A stretch of DNA of 64,000 nt from Paraburkholderia sp. (GCF_004298475.1 NZ_SCRP01000033.1:23730-87729), one strand, 5' to 3'. Positions 9,020 to 17,753 are shown, counted from the first letter of the stretch. A program made the numbers and translations. The notes: generated from the sequence alone by a model not told the origin.

Positions 9020-9324
9020 GCGCGGACGATTGCAAGCGCACGCCGCGCGTGCGCATCGAACCGCTCGGCGTGACGTTCGAGGCGCCGCCGGAGCTCACGT
9101 TGCTGGAGGCGGCGCGCCGCGCCGGCATCCGCCTGCCGCGCATGTGCCGCAACGGAACGTGCCGGACGTGCATCTGCCGCGCCGTGAGCGGCGAAGTCCG
9201 CTTTACGATCGAATGGCCGGGGCTGAGCCGCGAGGAGAAAGCCGAAGGCTACGTACTGACATGCGTGGCCATCGCGCAGACCGACCTGGTGCTCGACGTG
9301 CCGGACGCAACGTTGTCTTCATGA
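9016..9324 (+). CDS. [2Fe-2S] plant-type ferredoxin
   Basis: 102 residues. Cluster ligands C44-x4-C49-x2-C52 and C83 fit the plant-type 2Fe-2S fold, with the surrounding C-R-N-G-T-C-R-T-C spacing. The start codon overlaps the stop of the Er-VIT1 gene by 4 bp, so expression is coupled. A ferredoxin here could reduce iron bound by the erythrin domain before export, by analogy with Bfd and bacterioferritin; that is inference. It lacks the N-terminal extensions of large reductases, so it is a free-standing electron carrier. Confidence 0.85.
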   Translation: MSADDCKRTPRVRIEPLGVTFEAPPELTLLEAARRAGIRLPRMCRNGTCRTCICRAVSGEVRFTIEWPGLSREEKAEGYVLTCVAIAQTDLVLDVPDATLSS

Positions 9325-9492
9325 TGGATTCGTAAGATGAATACCCAGGGCGACTGTTGTCGCCGCACGAACAGTGAATTCGCTTCCCAGGTATTTACCC
9401 TGATCATGCGAGCACCTACATTGACGCCATGGCCAGCGCAATACCACCGCAATACGCCGAGGCCACTCACAAAATCTATTGGAGGTAGCGTC

Positions 9493-9750
9493 ATGAAACC
9501 GATTCTCAAGGCCGCCGTGGTCGCCGCAGTGCTCACCGTTCCGGCTCTTTCGTTCGCCCAGCAACAACAACCCGTGACCCGCGCACAGGTACGCGCCGAA
9601 CTCACGCAACTGCGCGCCGCCGGCTACAACCCGAGCGACTGGATGCACTATCCCGACAATATCCAGGCCGCCGAAGCGAAGGTCGAAGCCCAGCGCGCTG
9701 CGACCGCTTTTGGTCCGTCGACGAACGGTACGTCGCAATCGGGCCAGTAA
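9493..9750 (+). CDS. DUF4148 domain exported protein
   Basis: 85 residues with Sec signal peptide ending SFAQ, then VTRAQVRAELTQLRAAGYNP and D-W-M-H-Y-P, the DUF4148 pattern. GGAGG lies 7 bp before the ATG. Paralogue of the gene at 4745: same length, same motif order. Followed by a strong terminator, so it is monocistronic. The upstream element AGGTATTTACCCT (9389-9401) resembles the operator of the other copy. Function of the family is unknown. Confidence 0.85.
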   Translation: MKPILKAAVVAAVLTVPALSFAQQQQPVTRAQVRAELTQLRAAGYNPSDWMHYPDNIQAAEAKVEAQRAATAFGPSTNGTSQSGQ

Positions 9751-9794
9751 CCGACCTGAATCGAACGGGCCTCGGCACAAGCCCGAGGCATTCA

Positions 9795-9837
9795 AACAAT
9801 CAGGCCCGCCCTCGCGAGAGAGGCGGGCCTGATTGTT
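9795..9837 (+). terminator. Rho-independent terminator
   Basis: Perfect 16-bp stem AACAATCAGGCCCGCC / GGCGGGCCTGATTGTT with an 11-nt loop, ending in a T-rich stretch. It closes the DUF4148 transcript. Confidence 0.85.
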
Positions 9838-9875
9838 TTCAGCCTGCGCATGCGTGCAGGCCGGTTTTTGTACGG

Positions 9876-10136
9876 TTAGCGCCTGCCACCGCGACCGCCG
9901 CGTCCACCGCGTTCGCCGCGTTCGCCGCCCCACCAATCGTGGTCTCCACGGCCATGCCAGCCGCCGTCGCCGCCGCCCCAAATGCCGACATCCACGGTTC
10001 CGTAGGCAGGCGCGTAGCCGTAGTAGCCGGGATAGGGCTGTCCATAGCCATATCCGTAGCCATAGTCATAACCGGGCGCGACCACACACCCGCTCAGCAG
10101 CGCAATCGCGCCTGCGACAAAGACGATCTTGATCAT
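9876..10136 (-). CDS. Gly/Tyr-rich lipoprotein
   Basis: 86 residues. Signal peptide with lipobox LLSGC (Cys17), followed by a Y-G-Y-G-Y-G repeat segment, then a Gly/Asp/His/Trp stretch and an R-G-G-R-G-G tail. AAAGGGGGG precedes the ATG. Probably lipid-anchored in the envelope. No enzymatic motif; function unknown. Low-complexity tails of this type are common in small Burkholderia lipoproteins. Confidence 0.75.
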   Translation of the reverse strand: MIKIVFVAGAIALLSGCVVAPGYDYGYGYGYGQPYPGYYGYAPAYGTVDVGIWGGGDGGWHGRGDHDWWGGERGERGGRGGRGGRR

Positions 10137-10237
10137 TGTTCACCCCCCTTTCTATGCGTAAGAAAACAGAGGCGCCATGAAGTTCTCACCGAATTGTTAG
10201 CCGCCATTACACGTGTCATGGCGGCTTTCACACCCAC

Positions 10238-10435
10238 TCATGATCGGCGCTTGCCGAAAGCTGCGTCGATCTTGCGGTCGGTGTGGAACTGGCTGAGTGA
10301 ATAGACGGCCCAGATAGCAGCCGGAATCCAGCCGATCAGCGTGATCTGGAGAATCAGGCAGATCACGCCCGCCAGCGGACGGCCAATCGTGAAAAACAGC
10401 AACCAGGGCAGAAAGATCGCGATCAGAAGACGCAT
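10238..10435 (-). CDS. Pmp3/YqaE family membrane protein
   Basis: 65 residues with two transmembrane helices: LLIAIFLPWLLFFTIGRP, then GVICLILQITLIGWIPAAIW. The FLPP-like turn and the P-A-A-I-W-A end of helix two are the Pmp3 (UPF0057) signature. Members are stress-induced inner-membrane proteolipids thought to affect membrane potential or ion leakage. The charged tail (TDRKIDAAFGKRRS) is cytoplasmic. Confidence 0.8.
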   Translation of the reverse strand: MRLLIAIFLPWLLFFTIGRPLAGVICLILQITLIGWIPAAIWAVYSLSQFHTDRKIDAAFGKRRS

Positions 10436-10469
10436 GGTCGTGAGCGCCGCGCAGGGCGAAGTTCAGGTT

Positions 10470-10664
10470 TCAGTTGACGGGCGCAAAGCGCGGCACCAGC
10501 GCACCTTCGTGTTCGACGAGTTCGAAGAACACCGAAGCTGGCCGCGTCCAGATCGTGCCGTTCGCCGCGCGGTACACGATCATCGTGACCGACGGGTCGG
10601 ATTCGAGCGTCGCCTCGCAGACCAGTTCGTAGACGCCACCCTTGTAGTGCCGGTACCGCACCAT
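10470..10664 (-). CDS. DUF1653 domain protein
   Basis: 64 residues: RYRHYKGGVYELVCEA, then Y-R-A-A-N-G-T-I-W-T-R-P and FFELVEHEG match DUF1653, a small beta-rich domain ('Y-R-H-F-K-G-x-x-Y') of unknown function. GAGGGG precedes the ATG. Independent of its neighbours apart from the Pmp3 gene 34 bp downstream on the same strand. Confidence 0.82.
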   Translation of the reverse strand: MVRYRHYKGGVYELVCEATLESDPSVTMIVYRAANGTIWTRPASVFFELVEHEGALVPRFAPVN

Positions 10665-11070
10665 TGTGTTCCCCTCGTGGATTGCGCAACGCGTGTTTGC
10701 GCGACTCCCGTAGTTTAGCAACGGATCACGCAGCGAATCGGGACAGAATCGGGACAACGTCGGGTTTGGGCGCTGCGGCAACGCGGCACGGCGCAGCAAT
10801 TCGTAGCTGCGCAACGTCCGCCACCGCACGCATGGGGCAAATCCACCGGGGCCGCTGGTACGCCACCCCACAGACACCGGGCGGCCTGTGAACGACATTG
10901 ACTCCGGACACGCAACTCGCCTCATCCGGATCATTTCGCCGACCGTTCCAGTCCGCCCGTGATTAGCTTGCGACGAACGCCTGGTTGCACCCGCACGCGC
11001 GCCCCGATGCGTACGTGCCTGCGCCGCCCAGTTTGCGCGCCGCCCGGAACGCAAGCAGAGATCGATCGCC
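10665..11070. other. Intergenic region, no gene seen
   Basis: 406 bp between divergent genes. AATCGGGACAG is partly repeated at about 10736-10760 (GAATCGGGACA twice). No frame here has both a ribosome site and gene-like composition; no terminator or riboswitch was recognised. Confidence 0.4.
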
Positions 11071-11286
11071 ATGAACCCAGTTTTCCGCTACAAGGGCTAC
11101 GACATTGCCCCGGCAGCGCAGCGCCTGCCAAACGGCCTGTACGCGGCCAACCTGACCATCGGCACACAGCCGGGCGACGCCCGCTCGTTCGATGCGCTCG
11201 ACTACTTCTTCGACGAAGCGAACGCACTGGCCTACGCGTACCGCTGGGCGTGCATGTGGATCGACGAGCAACGCCACTACGCGTAG
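11071..11286 (+). CDS. Conserved-looking small hypothetical protein
   Basis: 71 residues starting MNPVFRYKGYDI. It is aromatic-rich and neutral, with no signal peptide or membrane helix; the pattern (F-R-Y-K-G-Y-D-I ... A-N-L-T-I) suggests a small beta sheet followed by one helix (SFDALDYFFDEANALAYAY). A weak AGAG-type ribosome site precedes it. I do not recognise the family. It is 84 bp upstream of the amidase gene on the same strand. Confidence 0.65.
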   Translation: MNPVFRYKGYDIAPAAQRLPNGLYAANLTIGTQPGDARSFDALDYFFDEANALAYAYRWACMWIDEQRHYA

Positions 11287-11370
11287 CGCAATACGCTTCC
11301 TGACCGTTGTGACAGAATGGCCTTCACATAGTGAGAACGGTACGAACGCTACGTCGAGGAGAACGACCGC

Positions 11371-12825
11371 ATGACGTGGACTGTCGACAAGCAGATCGCA
11401 CTCACCGCGACGCAAGCCGTCGAAGCGATCCAGTCAGGCCAGTTGAAGGCCGCCGAATATGCCGCCACGCTGCTGGCGCGCGCGCAGGCGCTCGCGAATC
11501 TCAATGCGCTCACCGTGCTCGACGTCGAAGGCGCGCTGGCCGCCGCGCGCCGCATCGACGCACTCGGCGCGAGCGAGCGTGCGCGCCTGCCGCTGGCCGG
11601 GCTGCCCATCGTCGTGAAGGACAACATCAACACGCGCGGCCTGCAAACGTCGGCGGCCACGCCCGCACTCGAAGGCTTCATGCCCGCGCGACATGCGCCC
11701 TCGGTGCAGCGGCTCGTCGATGCGGGCGCCATCCTGCTCGGCAAGGCCAACATGCACGAACTGGCGTTCGGCATCACGAGCACGAATCTGAGCCCGGCCG
11801 CAGGGCCCGTGCGCAATCCCTACGATTGTGAACGGATCCCCGGCGGATCGTCGGGCGGCACCGCCGCCGCCATCGCCGCACGCATCGCGCCCGCCGGACT
11901 CGGCACCGACACGGGCGGCTCGACGCGCATTCCCGCCGCGCTGTGCGGCATCGTCGGGCTGCGGCCGTCCGTCGGCGACGGCGGCACGCAGCGGCGCTAT
12001 CACGATCCGCAAGCCGTCGTGCCCATCAGCCACACGCGCGACACGGTCGGGCCGATGGCGCGCACGGTCGCCGACGTGACGCTGCTCGACGGCGTCATCA
12101 CCGGTCACGGCCCGCTTGCGCATGCAACGGTTACGAACCTGCGCATCGGGTTGCCCGCACCGCTCTGGGCAGGGCTCGAGCGCGCGCTGGAAGACGTGGC
12201 GCGCGCAGCGCTCGGCAAGCTCGAAGCGGCTGGCGTAACGTTCGTGCCCGTCGAAATGAGCGAGCTGCTCGCGCTCAACGAACGCGTGAGCGGCGCGCTC
12301 GCGCTGCACGAACCGATCGAGGATCTGCACGCGTGGCTCGTGGCGAACCACACGCCGGTCCAGAGCGTCGCTGCGGTGGCGGCGCGCATCGCCAGCCCGG
12401 ACGTGCGCGCGGCCTACGATGCGGTGCTCGCCGACCGGCGCGGCGGCGACTATCAAACGGCGATCTCGGTCTGGCGCCCGCAGCTGCAACGGCTTTACGC
12501 GCAGACGTTTGCCGCTGGCGGACTCGACGCGCTGCTGTTTCCGACCACGCGCCTCGCCGCGGTGCCCATCGACACGCTGAACGGCTCATCGCGCGTTTCG
12601 ATTGACGGGGCCGCGCCCATCGACGAGATGAACGCCTACCTGCGCAATACCGATCCGGCCAGCAACGCCGGGATTCCAGGGCTTGCGCTGCCTGCCGGGC
12701 TCGCCTACAGGCGGCTGCCCGTGGGCCTCGAACTCGACGGGCCGCTCGGCAGCGACCGGCGCCTGCTCGCAATCGGGCTTGCATTCGAGCAGATACTCGG
12801 CACCCTGCCCGCACCCAGGATTTGA
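11371..12825 (+). CDS. Amidase signature family protein (IaaH-like)
   Basis: 484-residue amidase-signature hydrolase. The Ser-cisSer-Lys triad is present: K83 in VVKDNIN, cis-Ser in PGGSSGG (160/161) and nucleophile S184 in TDTGGSTRIPA. Members hydrolyse amides; sequence around PSVGDGGTQRR and the overall length resemble indoleacetamide hydrolases, but mandelamide or other aryl amides are equally possible. No signal peptide, so cytoplasmic. It is alone, without an iaaM-like mono-oxygenase nearby, so an auxin role is unsupported. Confidence 0.85.
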   Translation: MTWTVDKQIALTATQAVEAIQSGQLKAAEYAATLLARAQALANLNALTVLDVEGALAAARRIDALGASERARLPLAGLPIVVKDNINTRGLQTSAATPALEGFMPARHAPSVQRLVDAGAILLGKANMHELAFGITSTNLSPAAGPVRNPYDCERIPGGSSGGTAAAIAARIAPAGLGTDTGGSTRIPAALCGIVGLRPSVGDGGTQRRYHDPQAVVPISHTRDTVGPMARTVADVTLLDGVITGHGPLAHATVTNLRIGLPAPLWAGLERALEDVARAALGKLEAAGVTFVPVEMSELLALNERVSGALALHEPIEDLHAWLVANHTPVQSVAAVAARIASPDVRAAYDAVLADRRGGDYQTAISVWRPQLQRLYAQTFAAGGLDALLFPTTRLAAVPIDTLNGSSRVSIDGAAPIDEMNAYLRNTDPASNAGIPGLALPAGLAYRRLPVGLELDGPLGSDRRLLAIGLAFEQILGTLPAPRI

Positions 12826-12870
12826 CGCGCGGCGGCACGCGGACCGGCATCGCCATCCCGAAGCGCCGCG

Positions 12871-12930
12871 CTTCACGTTCCCTCCCTTCACGCCCTTCGC
12901 GTCCTTCACGCCCCTCACGCCCCTCACGCC
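12871..12930. repeat. Short degenerate tandem repeat
   Basis: A run of TTCACG/CCTTCACG/CCCCTCACG units, with two exact tandem copies of CCCCTCACG at 12911-12928. It lies between the amidase stop and the Fur box of feoA. Not coding as far as I can see. Confidence 0.6.
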
Positions 12931-13038
12931 TGGCCGCAGCGCGCCTTGCGCCCGCACAACCGCGCCCCCATTGCATCGGCGCGACACATTGACCCTACCG
13001 GCGTCAGGCCGCCGCCCCGTGCGCGCCCGGAGGCGTAC

Positions 13039-13057
13039 AATGCGAATCGTTCGCATT
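13039..13057. promoter_or_regulatory. Fur box upstream of feoA
   Basis: AATGCGAATCGTTCGCATT is a perfect inverted repeat with 8-bp arms and a 3-bp centre, in the style of beta-proteobacterial Fur boxes. It ends 23 bp before the feoA start and is followed by an AT-rich stretch. It implies repression of the feo operon when iron is plentiful. Confidence 0.75.
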
Positions 13058-13080
13058 CTAATTAATTGCACTTCCTAATC

Positions 13081-13326
13081 ATGCGTCTGACAGACCTCTC
13101 CAGAGGCACCCCAGCCTACGTCGAGCGCGTTGACGACGCGCATGAACGCGATCCCATCGCCCAGCGCCTGCGCGATCTCGGCTTCGTGCCGGGCGAGCCG
13201 GTCCGCGTCGTCGCCCATGCGCCCTGGAGCGCCGATCCGCTGCTCGTGCAGATCGGCTCGACGCGCTTCGCGCTGCGCCGCGCCGAAGCACAACGCGTGA
13301 GCGTTCATGAGGCGAGTGCATCGTGA
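13081..13326 (+). CDS. feoA: FeoA ferrous iron transport protein A
   Basis: 81-residue SH3-like FeoA: opens MRLTDLSRGTPAYVERV, then Q-R-L-R-D-L-G-F-V-P-G and FALRRAEAQRV, as in FeoA proteins. Cytoplasmic partner of FeoB. The ATG at 13081 is used; an upstream in-frame TTG (13066) lies against the Fur box and is unlikely. The 3' end overlaps feoB by 4 bp (GTGA), so the two are translationally coupled. Confidence 0.92.
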   Translation: MRLTDLSRGTPAYVERVDDAHERDPIAQRLRDLGFVPGEPVRVVAHAPWSADPLLVQIGSTRFALRRAEAQRVSVHEASAS

Positions 13327-15164
13327 GCCAGGCCTCACTGCGCATCGCCCTCGTCGGCAATCCCAACTGCGGCAAGACCGCACTCTTCAATCTGCTCACC
13401 GGCGCACGCCAGAAGGTCGCCAACTACGCGGGCGTCACCGTCGAGCGCAAGGAAGGCCGCTTCGCGACGCCTTCGGGCCGCAAGGTCCAGCTGCTCGATC
13501 TGCCCGGCGCGTACAGCTTCGACTCGACAAGCCCCGATGAGCGCGTCACGCGCGACGTGCTGCTCGGCCGCTATCCGGGCGAAGCCGTGCCGGACCTCGT
13601 GGTCTGCGTTGCGGACGCAACGAACCTGCGCCTGCATCTGCGCTTCGTGCTCGAAGTCAAACGGCTCGGCCGCCCGGCCGTGCTCGCGCTGAACATGATG
13701 GACGCCGCGAAGCGGCGCGGCGTGACCGTGGACGTGGCCGAACTCTCGCGCCTGCTCGGCATGCCGGTGGTCGAAACCGTGGCGGTGCAGCGCGGCGGCG
13801 CCGAGGCGCTGATCGATCTGCTCGACCGCACCGATGCGCAAGCCGCGAACGGCAGCGCGCGCCCCGAAGACGCGGACGATCTGCACGCCACCGTGCGCGG
13901 CATCCTCGCCGCAGCGGTGACGATGCCGCGCGCCACCGACGCGCGCGACGACGCCCTCGACCGCTGGACGCTGCACCCGTTCTTCGGTCCGCTGATCCTC
14001 GCGATCGTGATGTTCCTCGTGTTCCAGGCGGTCTACTCGCTCGGCAAGCCGCTCACCGATGCGATCGGCGACGCCTTCACGTGGCTCGGCGCCATGGCGG
14101 GCGCCGTGCTGCCCGAGGGGCCGCTGCGCAGCCTCGTGACCGATGCGATCTTCAGCGGGGTCGGCACAGTGCTCGGCTTCCTGCCCGAGATTCTCGTATT
14201 GTTCTTCTTCATCCTCGTCCTCGAGGAATCGGGCTATCTGCCGCGCGCGGCGTTCCTGCTCGATCGCGTGATGGTGTCGGTCGGGCTCACGGGGCGCTCG
14301 TTCATTCCGCTGCTGTCGAGCTTCGCATGCGCGATTCCCGGCATCATGGGCACGCGCAGCATCACCGATCCGCGCGACCGTCTCGCGACGATACTCGTCG
14401 CGCCGCTCATGACCTGCTCCGCGCGGCTGCCCGTCTATGCACTCCTGATCGGCGCGTTCATTCCGCACCAGTTGATCTTCGGCGTGTTCAACCTGCAGGG
14501 GCTCGTACTGTTCGTGCTCTATGTCGCGGGCATCATCGGCGCGATGGTGGTGGGCTGGGTGATGAAGCATCTGCGACGCGACCGCCGCGAGCACGCACTG
14601 CTGATGGAACTGCCGTCCTACCGTATGCCGCGCGCACGCGATATCGGCATCGGCCTGTGGGAGCGCGGCATGATCTTCCTGAAGCGTCTCACCGGCATCA
14701 TCCTCGCCCTGAGCGTGCTGATGTGGTTCATCTCGACATTCCCTTCGCCGCCCGCGGGCGCGACCGGTCCCGCCATCGACTACACGTTCGCGGGCTATCT
14801 GGGCCGCTTCCTGCAGTATCCGTTCGCGCCACTCGGCTTTAACTGGCAGATCACCCTTTCGCTGATTCCGGCGTTCGCCGCACGCGAAACCGCCGTCGCC
14901 GCGCTCGCAACGGTCTACTCCGTGGCAGGCGGCGACACCGACGTCGTCGGGCTTGGTCACACGCTCGCGCATAACTTCTCGCTCGCGAGCGCGCTCTCGC
15001 TGATGGTGTGGTTCGCGTTCGCGCCGCAATGCATGTCGACGCTCGCCGTGATCCGGCGCGAGACGCGCTCGTGGCGCGCCGTGTCGGCCTCATTTGGCTA
15101 TATGTTCGTGATGGCGTATCTGGCGGCGCTACTCACGTATCAGATCGCGAGCCGCTTCTCATGA
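13323..15164 (+). CDS. feoB: FeoB ferrous iron transporter B
   Basis: 613 residues with a GTG start. The N-terminal G domain has G1 GNPNCGKTA (10-18), G3 DLPGAYS and G4 NMMD; after a helical spacer come the membrane Gate/Core segments (e.g. FLPEILVLFFFILVLEESGY, SSFACAIPGIMGTRS with the conserved Cys). It imports Fe2+ across the inner membrane. It is shorter than the 770-residue E. coli protein but normal for beta-proteobacteria. Coupled to feoA upstream and, by a 4-bp overlap, to a small Cys-rich gene downstream. Regulated by the Fur box at 13039. Confidence 0.95.
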   Translation: MSQASLRIALVGNPNCGKTALFNLLTGARQKVANYAGVTVERKEGRFATPSGRKVQLLDLPGAYSFDSTSPDERVTRDVLLGRYPGEAVPDLVVCVADATNLRLHLRFVLEVKRLGRPAVLALNMMDAAKRRGVTVDVAELSRLLGMPVVETVAVQRGGAEALIDLLDRTDAQAANGSARPEDADDLHATVRGILAAAVTMPRATDARDDALDRWTLHPFFGPLILAIVMFLVFQAVYSLGKPLTDAIGDAFTWLGAMAGAVLPEGPLRSLVTDAIFSGVGTVLGFLPEILVLFFFILVLEESGYLPRAAFLLDRVMVSVGLTGRSFIPLLSSFACAIPGIMGTRSITDPRDRLATILVAPLMTCSARLPVYALLIGAFIPHQLIFGVFNLQGLVLFVLYVAGIIGAMVVGWVMKHLRRDRREHALLMELPSYRMPRARDIGIGLWERGMIFLKRLTGIILALSVLMWFISTFPSPPAGATGPAIDYTFAGYLGRFLQYPFAPLGFNWQITLSLIPAFAARETAVAALATVYSVAGGDTDVVGLGHTLAHNFSLASALSLMVWFAFAPQCMSTLAVIRRETRSWRAVSASFGYMFVMAYLAALLTYQIASRFS

Positions 15165-15463
15165 GCACCGGACTGATCGCTCAATATGCGGTAATCGTCG
15201 TGCTCGTCGGCCTGAGCGCGCTCTACACGCTGCGCAAGCTCGCGCCGACGCTGGTGGCGCGCCGCCAGGCCGCCCTCGCCGCCAGCCTGCTCAAGGCGGG
15301 GCGCGGCGCATTCGCGCAACGCATCGGCCGCGCGCTGCAGCCGCGCGGCGCGACCGGCAATTGCGCCGACGGTTGCGGGACATGCGGCTCGTGTGGCCCG
15401 AAGCCCGCCGCCGACAACGAAGACGACGAGCATCCGCTCACGTTTCATCCGCCGCGTAAATAA
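15161..15463 (+). CDS. Cys-rich single-helix membrane protein in FeoC position
   Basis: 100 residues overlapping the feoB stop by 4 bp. One N-terminal membrane helix (QYAVIVVLVGLSALYTL) is followed by a basic segment and a cysteine cluster NCADGCGTCGSCGP, then an acidic tail. This is the place of FeoC in enterics, but the protein is not a winged helix. It may correspond to DUF6587 in Burkholderia; I am not certain. Likely an accessory of FeoB, perhaps binding iron or a cluster at the membrane; inferred from operon position and Cys content. Confidence 0.75.
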   Translation: MSTGLIAQYAVIVVLVGLSALYTLRKLAPTLVARRQAALAASLLKAGRGAFAQRIGRALQPRGATGNCADGCGTCGSCGPKPAADNEDDEHPLTFHPPRK

Positions 15464-15610
15464 GCGGCGCGAAACCGACTTTAAAGCGGCGGCCTGAAAC
15501 CGGCCTGACACAGGCATTCCGCTACACTCGCGGCTGCAACGGGCCGCTCGCCATCGCGACACAGTGAAGCGCGGCCTGCCCCGCTCTCCCGTCTCGATTG
15601 CGCCGCGTCC

Positions 15611-16375
15611 ATGCGATACACCACCCTGCTGAAGACCTTCTTTCTCGCGGCCATCGCCACTGCGCTCATGGCCGCCAGCGGCTGCGCGCGACTGTCCAAG
15701 GTCGACTCGAACGCACTCTGGGAAATCGTCGGCGGCCAGTGCGTCCCGAACGCGCGCGACACCGGCAAGCCTGCGCCATGCACAAGCGTCAATCTCGACA
15801 AGCGCTATGCGGTGTTCAAGGACATACGGGGCCGCGCGCAATATCTGCTGATTCCGACCGACCGCGTATCGGGCATCGAAAGCCCCGAAATTCTCTATGC
15901 GGGCTCGCCTGAATATTGGGTGGGCGCATGGAACGCCGGACGCCATGTCGATGCGAAGCTCGATATGCAGCTCGCCGCCTACCAGCTTGGCCTCGAAATT
16001 AATTCGCCTACACAGCGTTCGCAAAACCAGTTGCACATTCACGTCGATTGCATGCGAACCGATATCGCCGAAGCGCTCGCGCCGCACCGCGCCGACGCAC
16101 CCGGCGCGTGGAACTGGATCACGCTCGACGGCAAACGCTATCGCGTCACGCGCGTCACGAGCCTCTACGACCGCAACAATCCGTTCCGCGTCGTGGCGCG
16201 AAACCTTGGCGCGCAGCAGACGATGGACGCGCAGACGATCCTCGTGACCGGCGCCGGTCCCGACGCCGCGCGCGACGGCTGGCTGATCGTCAACAGCGGA
16301 CGCGACATCGAAGGCGGAACCGGCAACGCGGAGGGTCTGCTCGATCACGCATGCAGCGTCGCACGCGCGCACTGA
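15611..16375 (+). CDS. cdh: CDP-diacylglycerol pyrophosphatase
   Basis: 254 residues, N-terminal hydrophobic anchor or lipoprotein-like signal (AASGCARL, Cys25). The HIT-like catalytic motif SQNQLHIHVDC (His-x-His) near residues 138-148, together with W-E-I-V-G-G-Q-C-V-P and I-P-T-D-R-V-S-G-I-E-S, is typical of Cdh. The enzyme hydrolyses CDP-diacylglycerol to CMP and phosphatidate at the membrane. Length fits E. coli Cdh (about 250). Monocistronic. Confidence 0.85.
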   Translation: MRYTTLLKTFFLAAIATALMAASGCARLSKVDSNALWEIVGGQCVPNARDTGKPAPCTSVNLDKRYAVFKDIRGRAQYLLIPTDRVSGIESPEILYAGSPEYWVGAWNAGRHVDAKLDMQLAAYQLGLEINSPTQRSQNQLHIHVDCMRTDIAEALAPHRADAPGAWNWITLDGKRYRVTRVTSLYDRNNPFRVVARNLGAQQTMDAQTILVTGAGPDAARDGWLIVNSGRDIEGGTGNAEGLLDHACSVARAH

Positions 16376-16498
16376 TGCACGGATCTCGCACGTAGCCGCC
16401 CGGTAGTCGGCAATCGATCCGGACGCCTATGTTGCTGACTCAACGAAATGATGACCGGAGCGGCGACCGGAGCGCGCGATGCTCGACGAGCATGCGAC

Positions 16499-17518
16499 TC
16501 AACTTCCCGGCTTGAGCACCACGCGAAAGCGCGCTTTCCCGCTCATCATCCGGTCATAGGCTTCGGCCGCGCGGGAAAGCGGATATTCCTCGATCATCGG
16601 CTTCACGCCCGAGAGCGCGCTGAACGCCAGCGTGTCCTGCGAATCGGCGGCGGTGCCCGAGGGCCAGCCCTGCACCGAATGGCGCCCCATGATGAACTGC
16701 GCGATCGACACTTCCACGGGCTCCTCCGACACGCCGACCATGATCATCTTGCCGTTCAAGCCCAGGCCGCCCAACGCCGCCGTCATGGCCTTGCCGCTCG
16801 TGGCCGTGGCGAGGATCACGCGCGCGCCGCCAAGCGCCTGCAACGCTTCGGCCACATTCTGCGAGGCGCTGTCGATGTAGTGATGCGCGCCGAGTTGCGT
16901 GGCGAGCGGCGCTTTGTCTTGCCCGCGCGCGATGGCCACGGTGAGGAAACCCATCTTTCGCGCGTACTGCACGCCAAGATGGCCGAGGCCGCCGATGCCG
17001 AGGATCGCCACGACGTCGCCCGCGCGCGCGCCGCTATGGCGCAGTGCGTTGAAGGTGGTGATGCCCGCGCACAGGAGCGGTGCGGCATCGACGTCCGGGA
17101 GATCGTCGGGCATGCGCGCGAGCGCTTCCTGCGGCGCGGTCATGTAGTCGGCGTAACCGCCGTCGTAGCTGATGCCCGGAATGCGCCCGCTCTTGCACAG
17201 CACGAAGTCGCCGCGCCGGCAGTGTTCGCAATGGCCGCAGTGCCCGCCATGCCAGCCCACGCCGATACGCTGCCCGACCTGCCATTCATCGACACGCGGG
17301 CCCAGCTTTTCGATTACGCCTGCAATCTCGTGTCCCGGCACGCGCGGAAATTGCAGGCCCGGCCAATGGCCTTCCTTCGTGAGCGAATCGCTATGGCAGA
17401 TCCCGCAAGCCTGCACCTTGACGAGGACATGCCCCTCGGTCGGCTCGGGCACGTCACGCTCGACGAGTTCCAGCGGCCCGCCGGGCTTTGCCACTTGCAC
17501 TACCTGCATCTTTCGCAT
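16499..17518 (-). CDS. Zinc-dependent alcohol dehydrogenase
   Basis: 339-residue medium-chain dehydrogenase/reductase. Catalytic zinc ligands C41 and the H63-E64 pair (GICHSD, PGHE); structural zinc ligands C94, C97, C100 and C108; nucleotide-binding GIGGLGHLG near residue 173. It oxidises alcohols or reduces aldehydes with NAD(P)H; sequence is of the propanol-preferring or Ahr-like type. Alone on its strand with a 235-bp promoter region shared with the divergent CBS gene. The physiological substrate is not evident. Confidence 0.9.
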   Translation of the reverse strand: MRKMQVVQVAKPGGPLELVERDVPEPTEGHVLVKVQACGICHSDSLTKEGHWPGLQFPRVPGHEIAGVIEKLGPRVDEWQVGQRIGVGWHGGHCGHCEHCRRGDFVLCKSGRIPGISYDGGYADYMTAPQEALARMPDDLPDVDAAPLLCAGITTFNALRHSGARAGDVVAILGIGGLGHLGVQYARKMGFLTVAIARGQDKAPLATQLGAHHYIDSASQNVAEALQALGGARVILATATSGKAMTAALGGLGLNGKMIMVGVSEEPVEVSIAQFIMGRHSVQGWPSGTAADSQDTLAFSALSGVKPMIEEYPLSRAAEAYDRMMSGKARFRVVLKPGS

Positions 17519-17753
17519 CGTCTGCTCCCTGGAAAAAGGGCGGAAATCCGGTGCCGCAACTGGGGCACTTTCCGAAGAAAGAACGAAGGGAAATTGTGGG
17601 TTCCGCCGTTAGCCAGGCGATCTACACTGCAAAACAACGACGACAAAAAAATCGGCCAGCTTTCGCGGACCTGGTGATTCTATTCCGATCCGGCTTTGCT
17701 CAGGCTCAGCCCGTACGTACTGTCCTTACTGCCCTTTCTGTCTGGAGGCGGTC

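Noticed and set aside
12871-12930. Possible CRISPR array or structured repeat before feoA
   Set aside because: Units are 6-9 bp, degenerate and without spacers; no cas genes in the window.
13335-15029. 564-codon minus-strand frame opposite feoB
   Set aside because: Shadow of feoB; Arg/Glu/His-rich, no start signal.
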